A DNA stretch of 64,000 bases from Tyto alba (taxonomy: Eukaryota; Chordata; Aves; Strigiformes; Tytonidae): contig NW_024881282.1 of NCBI RefSeq assembly GCF_018691265.1, positions 52,521,122-52,585,121 of the forward strand, given 5' to 3'. The translations under genes and the position numbers were made by a program. The notes beneath the pieces were generated by a model. It made no database searches. It was not told where the DNA came from and saw only the letters and a list, made by a program, of their open reading frames with translations. This document shows positions 14,452 to 23,613 of this stretch, piece after piece. Position 1 is the first letter of the stretch. Each line of letters starts with the position of its first letter.

Positions 14452-15001
14452 CACTGATGGAGAGCATTAATGCCCAAAGCTTCTTTTATTAGTTACCGCT
14501 GAATGCAGCTATGTGTTTGTAGGTGCCGACGGCCGCAGCTTGCCAGAGAACTCTCCGCATAGCGGCTAGCGGTGAATTAAAGGTGAAAACCAGTAAAAGG
14601 GCTGATTTTTCAGTCGCTGGAGCTTCCTTTCCAGACCTTTCAGACCTAAAACAGGCATAGGAAATGGTGTTCAGGACAAACACAAACACAGAGCGTGCTC
14701 AGGCCGTTGTGAGTCCCGCGCCGGGCAGGCCGGGGTGACATTCACCCACACTTCAGTACGCTGAGGAGATCTTCATAGATAACCCAGTCCTACTCTACTC
14801 ATGCCAACCCCGCACGCACAAGCTAAAGGATGGGGGTGTCCGTTCCCTCGCAAGGCACACCACGCCCGACGCTGCCCACAGCCACCCCACCCCCCCGCGA
14901 CACTCCGAGCCCCGCAGCGGCCCCACGGACGAGCCGCGATCGACGCGCTCGGCCGCTCGACGGAGGGCCCTGCTCGGTGATGCGGAGTGCGGCTGCCTCT
15001 C

Positions 15002-15016
15002 CCGGAAGCGGGGCGG
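15002..15016 (+). promoter_or_regulatory. ETS site plus GC box in TMBIM4 promoter
   Basis: CCGGAAG (15002-15008) is followed within two bases by GGGGCGG (15010-15016), the classical ETS/Sp1 pair of CpG-island core promoters. Its position 51-65 bases before the start codon fits a location at or just around the transcription start. Binding is inferred from the motifs only. Confidence 0.5.
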
Positions 15017-15044
15017 TTGCCGCCGGTGCGGGGGGGTGGAGAGA

Positions 15045-15066
15045 GGCGGCGGCGGCGGCGGCGGCC
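15045..15066 (+). repeat. GGC triplet repeat abutting the TMBIM4 start codon
   Basis: About seven GGC units run to the base before the ATG in the 5' leader and provide a strong Kozak context (gcggccATGG). Triplet repeats of this type are length-polymorphic in many genes. Here it is short and lies in the untranslated leader if the 15067 start is used. Confidence 0.8.
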
Positions 15067-15160
15067 ATGGCGGCGGAGCAGCTGTACCCGCGGGGCTCCA
15101 TCGAAGATGACTTCAACTATGGCAGCAACGTGGCTTCGGCCAGCGTCCACATCCGCATGG
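15067..15160 (+). CDS. TMBIM4: TMBIM4 coding exon 1
   Basis: Encodes residues 1-31 plus the first base of codon 32, the soluble cytosolic N-terminus containing [20 protein letters not shown]. It ends at a GTAGGG donor (15161), phase 1. Confidence 0.95.
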
Positions 15161-18100
15161 GTAGGGGCCGGGGATGAGTGCGACCGCCACACACCGAGCC
15201 CCCCAGCCCCTGCGGCCTCCCCTCGCTGGGCGGTCGAGGGGAGTGGGGGGTCGTGCCCCAGCGCTCCCAGCAAGCGCCTCTCTGTTAACCCCGTCGCCCT
15301 GTGGCGTTTAGCTGAATTCGGGTTCTGCGCAGTATTTGAACCTTGTGGGTAAAGGCTGTGAGTGGGGAGCCGGGGCGTTACTTCGGCCAGGTTAAGCATC
15401 AGGGGAAAGATTTTATCATTCGGACGTAAAGGGCGAGGTCTTTCTATCAGAGGGATTAAACCCATGTAGGTTCGGACTCGATTTTCCCCGGAGTGATGCA
15501 TTGTGGAGCCCAGACATGATACATGAGATGCATAAATGCTAAAATTGGTGCCCATAATTATGGTAGTTTAACCAGGAGTTTGAGGGATTTTAATTTCTAA
15601 TGGGAGGCGTTAAAATATTGTCTCCTCTGCTGAAGTGTTACAAGGTCGTATTAGTGGCCATGAAATATTGCTTTGCTGTTAGTACGCAGGTCTCAAATGC
15701 ACTGAGTACTCTTGTAGAAGGTGTCTAATCAGTAATCCTTGTTGAAATAGTTATTCTGTTATGGGATGCGTCATGGAATAAAAACAGCTGTGTGCTGTGA
15801 ATTTTTTATTAGGTATCTGATAAACAGGAAACCTCTTCCTATAAAAATATGTTTTTATCTTGTTTGGAAAATAAAGGATGCCATAGGAAAGATGAAGGAA
15901 GTATGTCATTAGCAAAATTGCTGATACATTTAATAATGTGGGCAAAAGTCTAAGCTAGCTAGCAGACTATTTCTAGGTTTGTTAAGTTTATTACAACAAA
16001 ATAGGCCTCAGTCCTTTGTGGCTTACAAGTGTATTTAACTTTACCTGCTGCAGTTATGAATTAGAATTATGAAGCCTGTTAGTATAATTCTGGGATTTTT
16101 TTCCTAGTAGTCTGTATCTGTAGATACCCATTCAGTACAGTGCAAGTCGGGTGATGGTAAATGATATTTAACGTGGCAGAAAGTCAATCAAATAAATATT
16201 ACTATAAAAGTTTTTCGGTTTTAAACTTTTATGGCTGTTTCTGTCTTCCACAGAACTTCCAAGTTAATCTTTGTTTATTTAGGTCCATTAGATACCAGTG
16301 ACATGATGGAGAAGGTATACTGTTAGTAATTTCTTAGTGAGATTAGGTGTATGTAGTGTTTAAATAATCTGAAGTAAATTCCTTGCAAATGTTTTTTGTA
16401 TTTCTTTTGTTGTCGTTGTTTAAATAATGAAGTCCAGGAATAAATGTAATTTTGCTGGAATACAGTGTCCATTTTTTAAGGAAGAATGGCTTCTTACCAC
16501 ATTGCTCTGTGTTTTTTCACTGAATAGTTTCTAATGGTTCCTTATCAAATAGAAAACTTGTATTTGATTTACTGTTTTACTTTGTAAGTGTAATTCAAAC
16601 GTGATTTCATTTTATTTTTCCTTACTCTAGCTTTTCTACGGAAAGTCTACAGCATTCTTTCCATTCAAGTTCTTTTGACCACAGTCACATCTGCAATTTT
16701 TCTGTACTCTACTGGAGTGCAGGCATTTGTTCATGAAAGGTAGGTACTAAAATGAAATTGAGCTGTTTATCGGGTGTTAATTATAGTTTATGTAGTTTGT
16801 TGCTCTGGAACACTTCAGTATTCCTAATCATTTTTATACCCTGTGTTTTGATTCTGTAATTAATTCTGTAGGAAATTTTGTAACCTGACAAGGAAATAAC
16901 TTTTCTTCTCTGACATTTTTCTCCTTGGTATATTATTACAATTTATTTTATTATCATTAAAGTTTCTTTTAATCAATTTTTATTAATAGTGCTTATTTTA
17001 ATATTTACACTATAAAAACCTATACATCAGTTGCAGAACATCTCAATTATTGACATTTCTTGTTTTATGGTCTAAGTGTCTACTTTTAGAATCTGTTCAG
17101 AATGCTGTTTATAGGTACCTGTTTGAAAAAGCTGAATCATGTCTTACTCCTCTCCCTCCCTCCACCATCTTTTTTTTCCTTCTTTTTTTTCTTTCTTTTT
17201 TTTTTTCTGAAAACTAGTCTGCTAAAATTCCCTTGAGCTTGCTTCTTTTTGCCTCTCAGATTTTAATGATTAAAAAACAAGTCTCAAAATCCAAACCGTG
17301 GTGAACAGGCAGGAGAAAAGAACAACTGGGGGAAAGGAGGAGAGCACTGAGCCCAGTTTCTGTTTTCCAAGTTCACTTGCAGACTTTGCTTTTACTTTCA
17401 CTTCAAAGTCCAAATAAAAACAGAGCACCAAACGCTATATGGAAGTTTCTGTATAAGCTATAGTGTATACAACAGAGGTTGTAATTTTCTACTTAAATCT
17501 GATCATTTTAAATTGCCCTGTTCAGTTAGAGCTGTTGCGATTTTTGTGTTTGATTTTGGTACAGTTTTTGCTTGGAGGGCTGCTTGAATGATTTAATTAT
17601 ACTTACTGGTCAGTAGTGATTTTCTTTGGTACAGTTAGTGCCTGTGTTTGTTGCATTCAGGTGCTTATAAAAAATATTTCCCTGAATACGAAGTTCTTAG
17701 TAGGCAAAATATTACATATACTTTAATACTGTTAGCTTATTACAGATGGATTTTTGTCTTCATATGGGTTCATCTCCAGGTGATGGATTCCTTGGCAGTC
17801 TTTATCTTCAGTATGAAAAAATCATCTTTACTTGTGACTGTGCTGGTTTTAACTGATTATCTGGTGGTGTGCTTTAGAGCAGTTTTATTGTAAAACTTGC
17901 TTTATATTTACTTTGGTTATACAGAGCAGTATCTTTATCTAGGTGTTCACTTAAAAACTTGGTTTTATATAAACAGATTTTTAGTCTTCCAGATATTTTA
18001 TTTTCATTTTGATGACTTTTTTTTTTTTGTGGAACTTTACAGGCCTGCCTTGCTTTTGATATCTGGGTTTGGATCTTTGGCTATAATTGTGGCACTGACC

Positions 18101-21100
18101 CTCTACAGACACCAGCATCCTGTTAATTTATACCTGCTTTTTGGATTTGTAAGTATTTATATAAATTCAATGTTAATAGTCCCTAGAATAACTTTCATTT
18201 TGATTAAATCCTTGAAGCAAACTAGTGGTGGGTAATTTGTTTTTCTCGTATTCCTTTAAAGATATCCTATATACTTACGAAGGTCTGAGTTATTCTTTGG
18301 AGATTCTGTCTGCGGGTTATTCCTAGATAGCCTCTACATCAGGTTTCTTCCAGCATCTTTTTAGGAAGAGTGTTAGAACTTGGAATCAGGTTGAGCAAAC
18401 TATTTTTTTTCCTATGTGTGTATAAATATGTCTATCTATCTGCTCTCATTGTTCTGTTGATGTCAGTGATTTTTCTGTGAAATTGCTTAGTAAGAAAGTA
18501 TTCCTGTTACCTTATTTGTTTAATGGACAACCTCCAGCAGAGCTCCAAAATCAACTAACGATATGTGTTGATTTCTTTAATTGTTGTCTTTTTGATGCTA
18601 AATTCAGAGCATGTTTCAAGCACAGGCAGGTCAATCAGAGCTGTCCTCAAATTTCAGTTTCCTGCCTGGTGTTGCAAAGTTGTAGATACGGGCTAACTGT
18701 TGCTCTTGGATATTTCGGATTATGTAGCAAATCAGTCTTCTGGAAAGAAGTCACAATAGCACAATTAGAATTTGATGCTTTAGGAGTTGCCTAAATTATA
18801 TTTGTGATACAACAGGAAAACAGCTTTATAAGTAAGCTTGTAAGTTGTACTAATTTGTAAGTTGACTGTTTAAATGGTAACACAGTTATATCTTTCTGAC
18901 GTCTGAACTCTTACAGGAGAGTAAAATCATTAAAAACTTTGAACAAGTGCAGCTGTAACAAGGAGTGATGTAATAGGTTAGCCAATTGTCGTGTGGGAGT
19001 TTGTGGTGTGACAGTTTAATTATTACATTGTGTAGGAATAGAAGGATTCAAATCTGTGTGATAAATTGGTTTAAACAGAATATGAGTTAAATGTTTTTTT
19101 TATTTCTGACTTCTTGGTTCATGACGTAGAGACTTTTCTCATACGTTATTGTAATGAAACTTAATTTGAAATTATCTTTTAGAAAAACTCGGAGCTCATA
19201 CTAGCCTTCGACACAGACATAAATAGTATGTTTGGTTTTGTTAGCTGTTTTAAAACAAGGATGAGTGGGAAAAGGAAGTTGATGCAGACACCTAGCTGTC
19301 TAACAAGATATTAAGAGTGCATTAATTTTATAGCCCCTTGAACAGTTTGTGGTAAGTGTGATAAAAATGCTGTGTGCTTTGAGTAGGAGACCTAAATGGC
19401 ATTATTCTATAGAGGCTGTCTCTCATTAATTTTCAGTTTATGTTGTATTCTTTTTATGTAACATAACAACTTCCAGCACAGTAAACCAGTATGATTACCA
19501 TTTTCTTGTTGAAAACTAAACATGTTTTCATATACAAAGATTGAACAAGAGAGCTAATGTAATGCATGCTGGGATTATGTAGCAGAATGGGACTCATTGT
19601 GTGTGAAGTCTCCGTGTAAGTGTTTTGTGGTGTTTTTTTATTTTATCCTTGTAATTTTTTTGTTTTTACTTTTTTAGACCTTACTGGAAGCACTGACAGT
19701 TGCCATTACAGGTAAATGGTAGCCATCCTATTGTTTGATTCCATAAAGAAATTGGAAAAGGAATCCAATATGTTGTACTAATTGCTATCTGAGATTCTTA
19801 GGTGGGACTAAAATGATAATAAATCTCCAGTTTGAAAATTTTAATGATAGTGATACGAGTTTAGCAAACACCAAGGAATCAAGGGAGAAAAATTATTTCT
19901 GATCCAGAACTGAAACTGTACAAACCTGAAGTGAGAAATGAGTTGTGCCATCCCTTCTTCTAGTACAGGTAGCAATGTTCTTTCCTATAAGGCAGCTCTC
20001 AGCAGATCTGATCTTCAAGTGAAATATCCTTATCTTCCCCCTCAGTTTCCTCCAAGGGAATTTGAGCTTGGAGAGTTCTGTACTTAGTTGTCAGGGTTGA
20101 GACAAGGCGATGTGCAGACAAGTCATGGCATGGCATTACCTCAAACTATAGCTTCCAGCCTAAGATCAAACCTCTTCATTGTGGCTTATGGTCTCCTGCA
20201 AAAAAAAAAAAAAAGTCATTTGGGGAGAGGAAAGATTAAGGAGGAAGAAGGAAAGAAAAAGCTTCCACTAATTTCTCTAACCTTTCCTCTCCTATCCCCT
20301 AATCAAAACTTTGAGCCTTTATAGAGGACTGATTTTTTTTTTTCCCCTTGTTTCAGTATAATGAAAAATTCAGATAGTTTCTTCCTTAAGATCTCACATA
20401 TCTATGCTTAAAATACTTCTTTTGTTTGTTTGTTTGTTTATTATTGTGAGTAGGGAAGATCTGTTATTTCCATTTAGGAAGCTGCAGCTGTAAGGTAACT
20501 GTCAAACTTAGCTAGTGCAAGAGTCCGTAAATCCTATGATCATAATTTTGAAGTGCAAAGACAAGTTCAGGCATAATTTACATTTTTTGTTCACAGTTGA
20601 GATTTGTTTTTTCCTTGTCTGTGAAAGTTTAAACTTCCATTTCCTCAAAAGATAACTTAGCAAATACATACTGTAGTGTACTTTAAATGACAGTTTACTT
20701 TTTCTGTTTCTAGTGAGTTTCTATGATGTGTCCATCGTCTTGCAAGCCTTTATTCTTACTACTGCTGTATTTCTTGGACTGACTGCATATACCTTGCAGT
20801 CAAAGAGAGACTTCAGCAGATTTGGAGCAGGGTATGTTGCCATACTGATGATTTTTTAAATTTTTTTTTTGGTTAGGATATTTTTTCCTATTTTAAAGCA
20901 AGCTATGTGGATATAATAAGGAATGCAGGTCAACAGTACCTGCTTCAAGGGAATGATGAGGGTATTATTTATCTTAAATTATAAAAGTTCTAAAAGTCCT
21001 TTTATAAAGGACACCTTTATAAAACCGAGTTTTACTGCTGATACCAAAGAACAGCTGGCATCTAAGAACTGTGGACATTTACTTACTGAATATATTGTGA

Positions 21101-22010
21101 AGAGGTTCTATAGGAAAAGATTTTAAGTAAGATTTAAAATAAAATATATAGTTGCTCACAGTTTATTTTTTTTTTCAGCCTCTTTGCTTGTTTGTGGATT
21201 TTAATCTTCTCAGGTTTCCTGAGGGTAAGATACCTTGTGTTCAAGGTTAAAAAATATTCTTTAACATAAATCTTGTACTAACTTATAGTGTAACAAAAGG
21301 TTTTGGATTGTCTAATACAGCTTAATAAAAGAATATTCCTTAACAGATCCATTACAGTTGTAGGTCATGCTGGTGATGTTTTAACCATTCGTTTCCAGTA
21401 CAAATTTTTGTTGGATGCTGTTCTTGCTAATGTGAAAGTGGTATTTGCAGCGATTGAGAAAATTTATCAGTCAAGATACACTGATTGACTGAGAGAATGG
21501 GAAGATTTGGGTTTTAATTGTATTTTGTTTTTCTAATTTTTCTGCTGTTCTTAATATTCTGGAGACCAGAGCTTGTTCTCTCTTAAGTGGTGGCACTTTT
21601 AGTCCATTAGAGAGATTGTGTGACTGGGGACTGTATGAAGTAAGAACATTGAAATGTTATCATAATATTGTATTTATGTGTATATAATAGTAAAAAGACA
21701 GTGTGTATCCTTAAGTGTGGCATATCATTATACAGGAATTTTAATATTAAAAAGAAATTTAAATTTACTTTTTTTTTTTTTTTCATGCTTCATTTGCCTC
21801 CAGATGTTTTTCTACAGTGAGACAATAGAGTTGGTGTTTGCTGCTTCTGGAGCTCTTCTGTTCTGCGGATTTATTATTTATGACACTCATTTGCTGATGC
21901 ACAGATTATCCCCTGAAGAGTACATACTGGCTGCAATCAATCTCTACTTGGACATCATCAATCTGTTCTTACACCTGCTGCGTTTACTGGAGGCATTTAA
22001 TAAAAAATAG
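15067..22010 (+). CDS. TMBIM4: TMBIM4: Golgi anti-apoptotic protein / Lifeguard-4 (7 coding exons)
   Basis: Seven exons join to one open frame of 237 codons plus stop: 15067-15160, 16631-16739, 18043-18148, 19678-19711, 20714-20831, 21179-21224 and 21804-22010. All introns are GT-AG and the phases agree. The human protein is 238 residues, so this copy is full length. It belongs to the BI-1/TMBIM family, seven-helix membrane proteins. TMBIM4 sits mainly in Golgi membranes, leaks calcium from the store and protects against apoptosis. Visible landmarks are the N-terminal [10 protein letters not shown] segment, hydrophobic helices in every exon from 2 on, and the last two helices, each with an acidic residue (D196 in IIYDTH, D219 in LYLDIINLF). 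These match the family's pH-sensing acidic pair. The tail ends in lysines (NKK). The 15067 start was chosen for its Kozak context and N-terminal homology. Upstream in-frame ATGs exist (see findings). Confidence 0.96.
15161..16630 (+). other. TMBIM4 intron 1
   Basis: A 1.47-kb GT-AG intron. Its 5' third is the downstream flank of the CpG island and the rest is AT-rich. It contains a possible 32-base microexon at 16283-16314 (see findings) and no other recognisable element. Confidence 0.9.
16631..16739 (+). CDS. TMBIM4: TMBIM4 coding exon 2
   Basis: Encodes residues 32-67 and part of codon 68, covering the first transmembrane helix (about residues 40-57). The acceptor CTCTAG ends at 16630 and the donor GTAGGT starts at 16740. 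Exit phase 2. Confidence 0.95.
17151..17210 (+). repeat. Polypyrimidine tract in TMBIM4 intron 2
   Basis: About 60 bases of nearly pure C/T (CCCTCC units, then long T runs with scattered C). It lies 0.8 kb upstream of exon 3 and is not part of that exon's acceptor. It is a low-complexity tract of unknown role. Confidence 0.75.
18043..18148 (+). CDS. TMBIM4: TMBIM4 coding exon 3
   Basis: Encodes residues 68-103: helix 2 (about 70-88), the polar YRHQHP loop, and the start of helix 3 (NLYLLFGF). A T-rich acceptor ends at 18042 and the donor is GTAAGT at 18149. Exit phase 0. Confidence 0.95.
18149..19677 (+). other. TMBIM4 intron 3
   Basis: A 1.53-kb AT-rich GT-AG intron. A 105-codon open frame at 18477-18794 has no family resemblance or splice support and is taken as chance. 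I see no other element. Confidence 0.9.
19678..19711 (+). CDS. TMBIM4: TMBIM4 coding exon 4 (34-base microexon)
   Basis: Only 34 bases, encoding [11 protein letters not shown] (residues 104-114) and the first base of codon 115, which completes helix 3. Acceptor TTTTTTAG ends at 19677 and the donor is GTAAAT at 19712. It is needed for the frame to continue. The same TLLEALTVA motif is conserved in vertebrate orthologues. Confidence 0.95.
19712..20713 (+). other. TMBIM4 intron 4
   Basis: A 1.0-kb GT-AG intron containing a poly-A run near 20200, a purine-rich stretch at 20215-20262 and a short TTTG repeat near 20423-20440. Nothing else is recognised. Confidence 0.9.
20714..20831 (+). CDS. TMBIM4: TMBIM4 coding exon 5
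   Basis: Encodes residues 115-153 and part of codon 154: helix 4 with the ILQAF-type motif ([16 protein letters not shown]), then the cytosolic [12 protein letters not shown] loop. The acceptor TTTCTAG ends at 20713 and the donor is GTATGT at 20832. Confidence 0.95.
21179..21224 (+). CDS. TMBIM4: TMBIM4 coding exon 6 (46 bases)
   Basis: Encodes residues 154-169, [15 protein letters not shown], which form helix 5. A strong poly-T acceptor ends at 21178 and the donor is GTAAGA at 21225. Exit phase 0. Confidence 0.95.
21804..22010 (+). CDS. TMBIM4: TMBIM4 coding exon 7 (last)
   Basis: Encodes residues 170-237 and the TAG stop: helix 6 ending in FIIYDTH, the [10 protein letters not shown] loop, helix 7 [17 protein letters not shown] and the charged tail. 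D196 and D219, both within membrane segments, are the acidic pair characteristic of the BI-1 fold. The acceptor TGCCTCCAG ends at 21803. Confidence 0.96.
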   Translation: MFFYSETIELVFAASGALLFCGFIIYDTHLLMHRLSPEEYILAAINLYLDIINLFLHLLRLLEAFNKK

Positions 22011-22680
22011 TCAAATGCAGTGTGGTTTGACTATAGTGACATAAAGTTAAGCATTTGGATGATCAGCAAACTGTGTGGTTCTGTCTTCTGGAGACTGAAT
22101 CTTTATTACTTTTTCATTCCATTAATATTGATCCCTGCTTTGGAAAAAAAAAAAAAAGAAGGCTTTTTTATGTAGCTAAAGTTCTTCTCTAGAATATGTA
22201 TTTTATGTAGTAAACATGCTGTTGTCATTTCAGTCACTTTTTTTAATCACTTAATTTGCACTTGACATAATTCATGATGAAAACATTTGCCAACTTCTGA
22301 TTGCTCCGGACTAAGCCTGGTTCTGCTGTTCAGTAGCTGCTGGAAATGTTTCCTTTGGGATTACGAGTGTGTGTACCACATAAGGGTAGACTGAGTTTAT
22401 CATTGTGCAATGTTTTACTAAGCTAAATTTTTTTCTGGTTTTTGTTTGGTAAAATGGAATGCTGTCTCTAACAGAGATACTCTGTTCTTGCTAAAAGCTG
22501 TCAAATTATTATGTAAAGTGGGAAGGTGTTAAAACCTTAAAGGGAACGTTCTTCATTTAAGTATTATTTATTGCCTATCTTTCAGTGTTCTGGAAAATCA
22601 TTTGGAGATGGATTCTGGAATTTTATCAGCTCGGTGAATATTAAGGTTAATCGTCAATAAAAATTGGAAAACCTTTGGTC
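22011..22680 (+). other. TMBIM4 3' untranslated region
   Basis: AT-rich sequence from the stop codon to just past the only well-placed AATAAA. It contains a run of about 14 A at 22144-22157 that could cause internal priming in cDNA data. The end near 22680 is inferred from the poly(A) signal. Confidence 0.75.
22656..22661 (+). terminator. TMBIM4 polyadenylation signal AATAAA
   Basis: Canonical AATAAA about 645 bases after the stop, followed within 25 bases by a T/G-rich stretch (ggtctgttcttg) suitable as the downstream element. It is the only canonical signal in the expected place before the LLPH promoter. Confidence 0.85.
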
Positions 22681-23244
22681 TGTTCTTGAAGCTGAGACTG
22701 GAGAATTTGAGGGTGCCAAGAAGGAGCACTGCCGGCCCTGGCTGGCTGGGGAGTGGGGCGGTGGCAGCGGCGGCTTCCCAGGCGGTTGAAATGCTGGAAA
22801 GGCAAGCACAGTAAAAACGATTTTGAATGGCTTTCTTATGTCCTATTCAGTGTTGAAGAATTGTTACCGCTGGCCTGTACTGTGGGTGCGAGGTTAGCAA
22901 AAGGCAAGGTGGTACAGTGGGCAACGTCCCGGGGCCACAGCGGCCACTTTCCGTCCTGGAACTTGACAGAAGCTACTGAAGCACGACTGCCAATCGTTTT
23001 GCTCAAGGGTGATGATTCCCCTCTGCTGTCTTAGGGTTTCTTTAAGAACTGTATGGCCGTTGACTAAAAATAAAACTTTGCTCTTTTTTTTTTTTTTCCC
23101 TTTGTGATGAAATGCGTGTTTTATCTTTTCCATCTAACTTCGCCACACGCACGCGCGGCGGTGGCCCCACACCGCCTCACGCCCTCAGCGGAGGGGCGGC
23201 TGAGGGAGATCCGCGGGGGCGGGGCCTGGCGGGGGGGCCTCACC

Positions 23245-23254
23245 GCGCATGCGC
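23245..23254. promoter_or_regulatory. NRF1-type binding site GCGCATGCGC
   Basis: Exact palindrome matching the NRF1 consensus, about 180 bases upstream of the LLPH start codon. NRF1 sites are common in CpG-island promoters of growth, ribosome-biogenesis and mitochondrial genes, which fits LLPH. Occupancy is inferred. Confidence 0.65.
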
Positions 23255-23432
23255 GGGCAGCCATCACCGCCCAGCGCGAGGAGGGGGGAGCGGCCCGACC
23301 GCGTGCGCTGGCGGGGGGGGAGGGGCGGCTCCCGCGTCCGCGCGCTGTGGGGAGGGCGGCAGCCGCCGTTAACGGCTCCTGCGTCGCGCGCTTGCTTCGC
23401 CCTCGCTGCTTCCCCCCCTCTTCCCTCAGGCC

Positions 23433-23613
23433 ATGGCGAAGAGCCTGAGGAGCAAATGGAAGAGGAAGATGCGGGCGGAGAAGAGGAAGAAGAACGCGCC
23501 CAAAGAGCTGGAGAGGCTGAAGAAGATCCTGGGAACCAACGCGGATGTCGTCATGGAGGAGGTCAAGGAGGTGGCGACCGTGCTGGCCCCCAAGAAAGTC
23601 CTCGAGCAGGGGG
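23433..23613 (+). CDS. LLPH: LLPH coding exon 1
   Basis: Encodes residues 1-60 plus one base of codon 61. The donor GTGAGT starts at 23614. Without splicing the frame stays open into the intron to 23882, a GC-island effect. The bases just before the ATG (C/T-rich, ending CAG at 23427-23429) also look like a splice acceptor, so a separate non-coding first exon is possible. Confidence 0.93.

Larger units (their letters stand above)
1..14760. other. Intergenic DNA, no gene recognised
   Basis: About 14.7 kb of AT-rich sequence upstream of TMBIM4. The open frames on both strands are short (at most 125 codons), overlap each other in several frames and resemble no family I know. By mammalian synteny IRAK3 should lie on this side on the - strand. 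I looked for its death-domain, kinase and C-terminal segments among minus-strand frames and saw none, and there is no CpG island that could be its promoter. The only structure I can support is a few homopolymer tracts and two short tandem duplications, listed separately. A single exon shorter than about 100 bases could have been missed. Confidence 0.6.
14820..15350 (+). promoter_or_regulatory. TMBIM4 CpG-island promoter
   Basis: Sharply GC- and CpG-rich island embedded in AT-rich DNA and spanning the TMBIM4 start codon. It carries an ETS-type CCGGAAG site (15002-15008) directly followed by a GC box, GGGGCGG (15010-15016), about 50-60 bases upstream of the ATG. No TATA box is evident. The arrangement is typical of a housekeeping promoter with dispersed start sites, so the exact transcription start cannot be fixed from sequence. 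Long antisense open frames across the island are composition artefacts. Confidence 0.85.

Noticed and set aside
14773..15555. 260-codon antisense open frame across the TMBIM4 CpG island
   Set aside because: Pro/Arg/Gly/Ala-rich translation of a CpG island, antisense to a certain exon, with no family resemblance.
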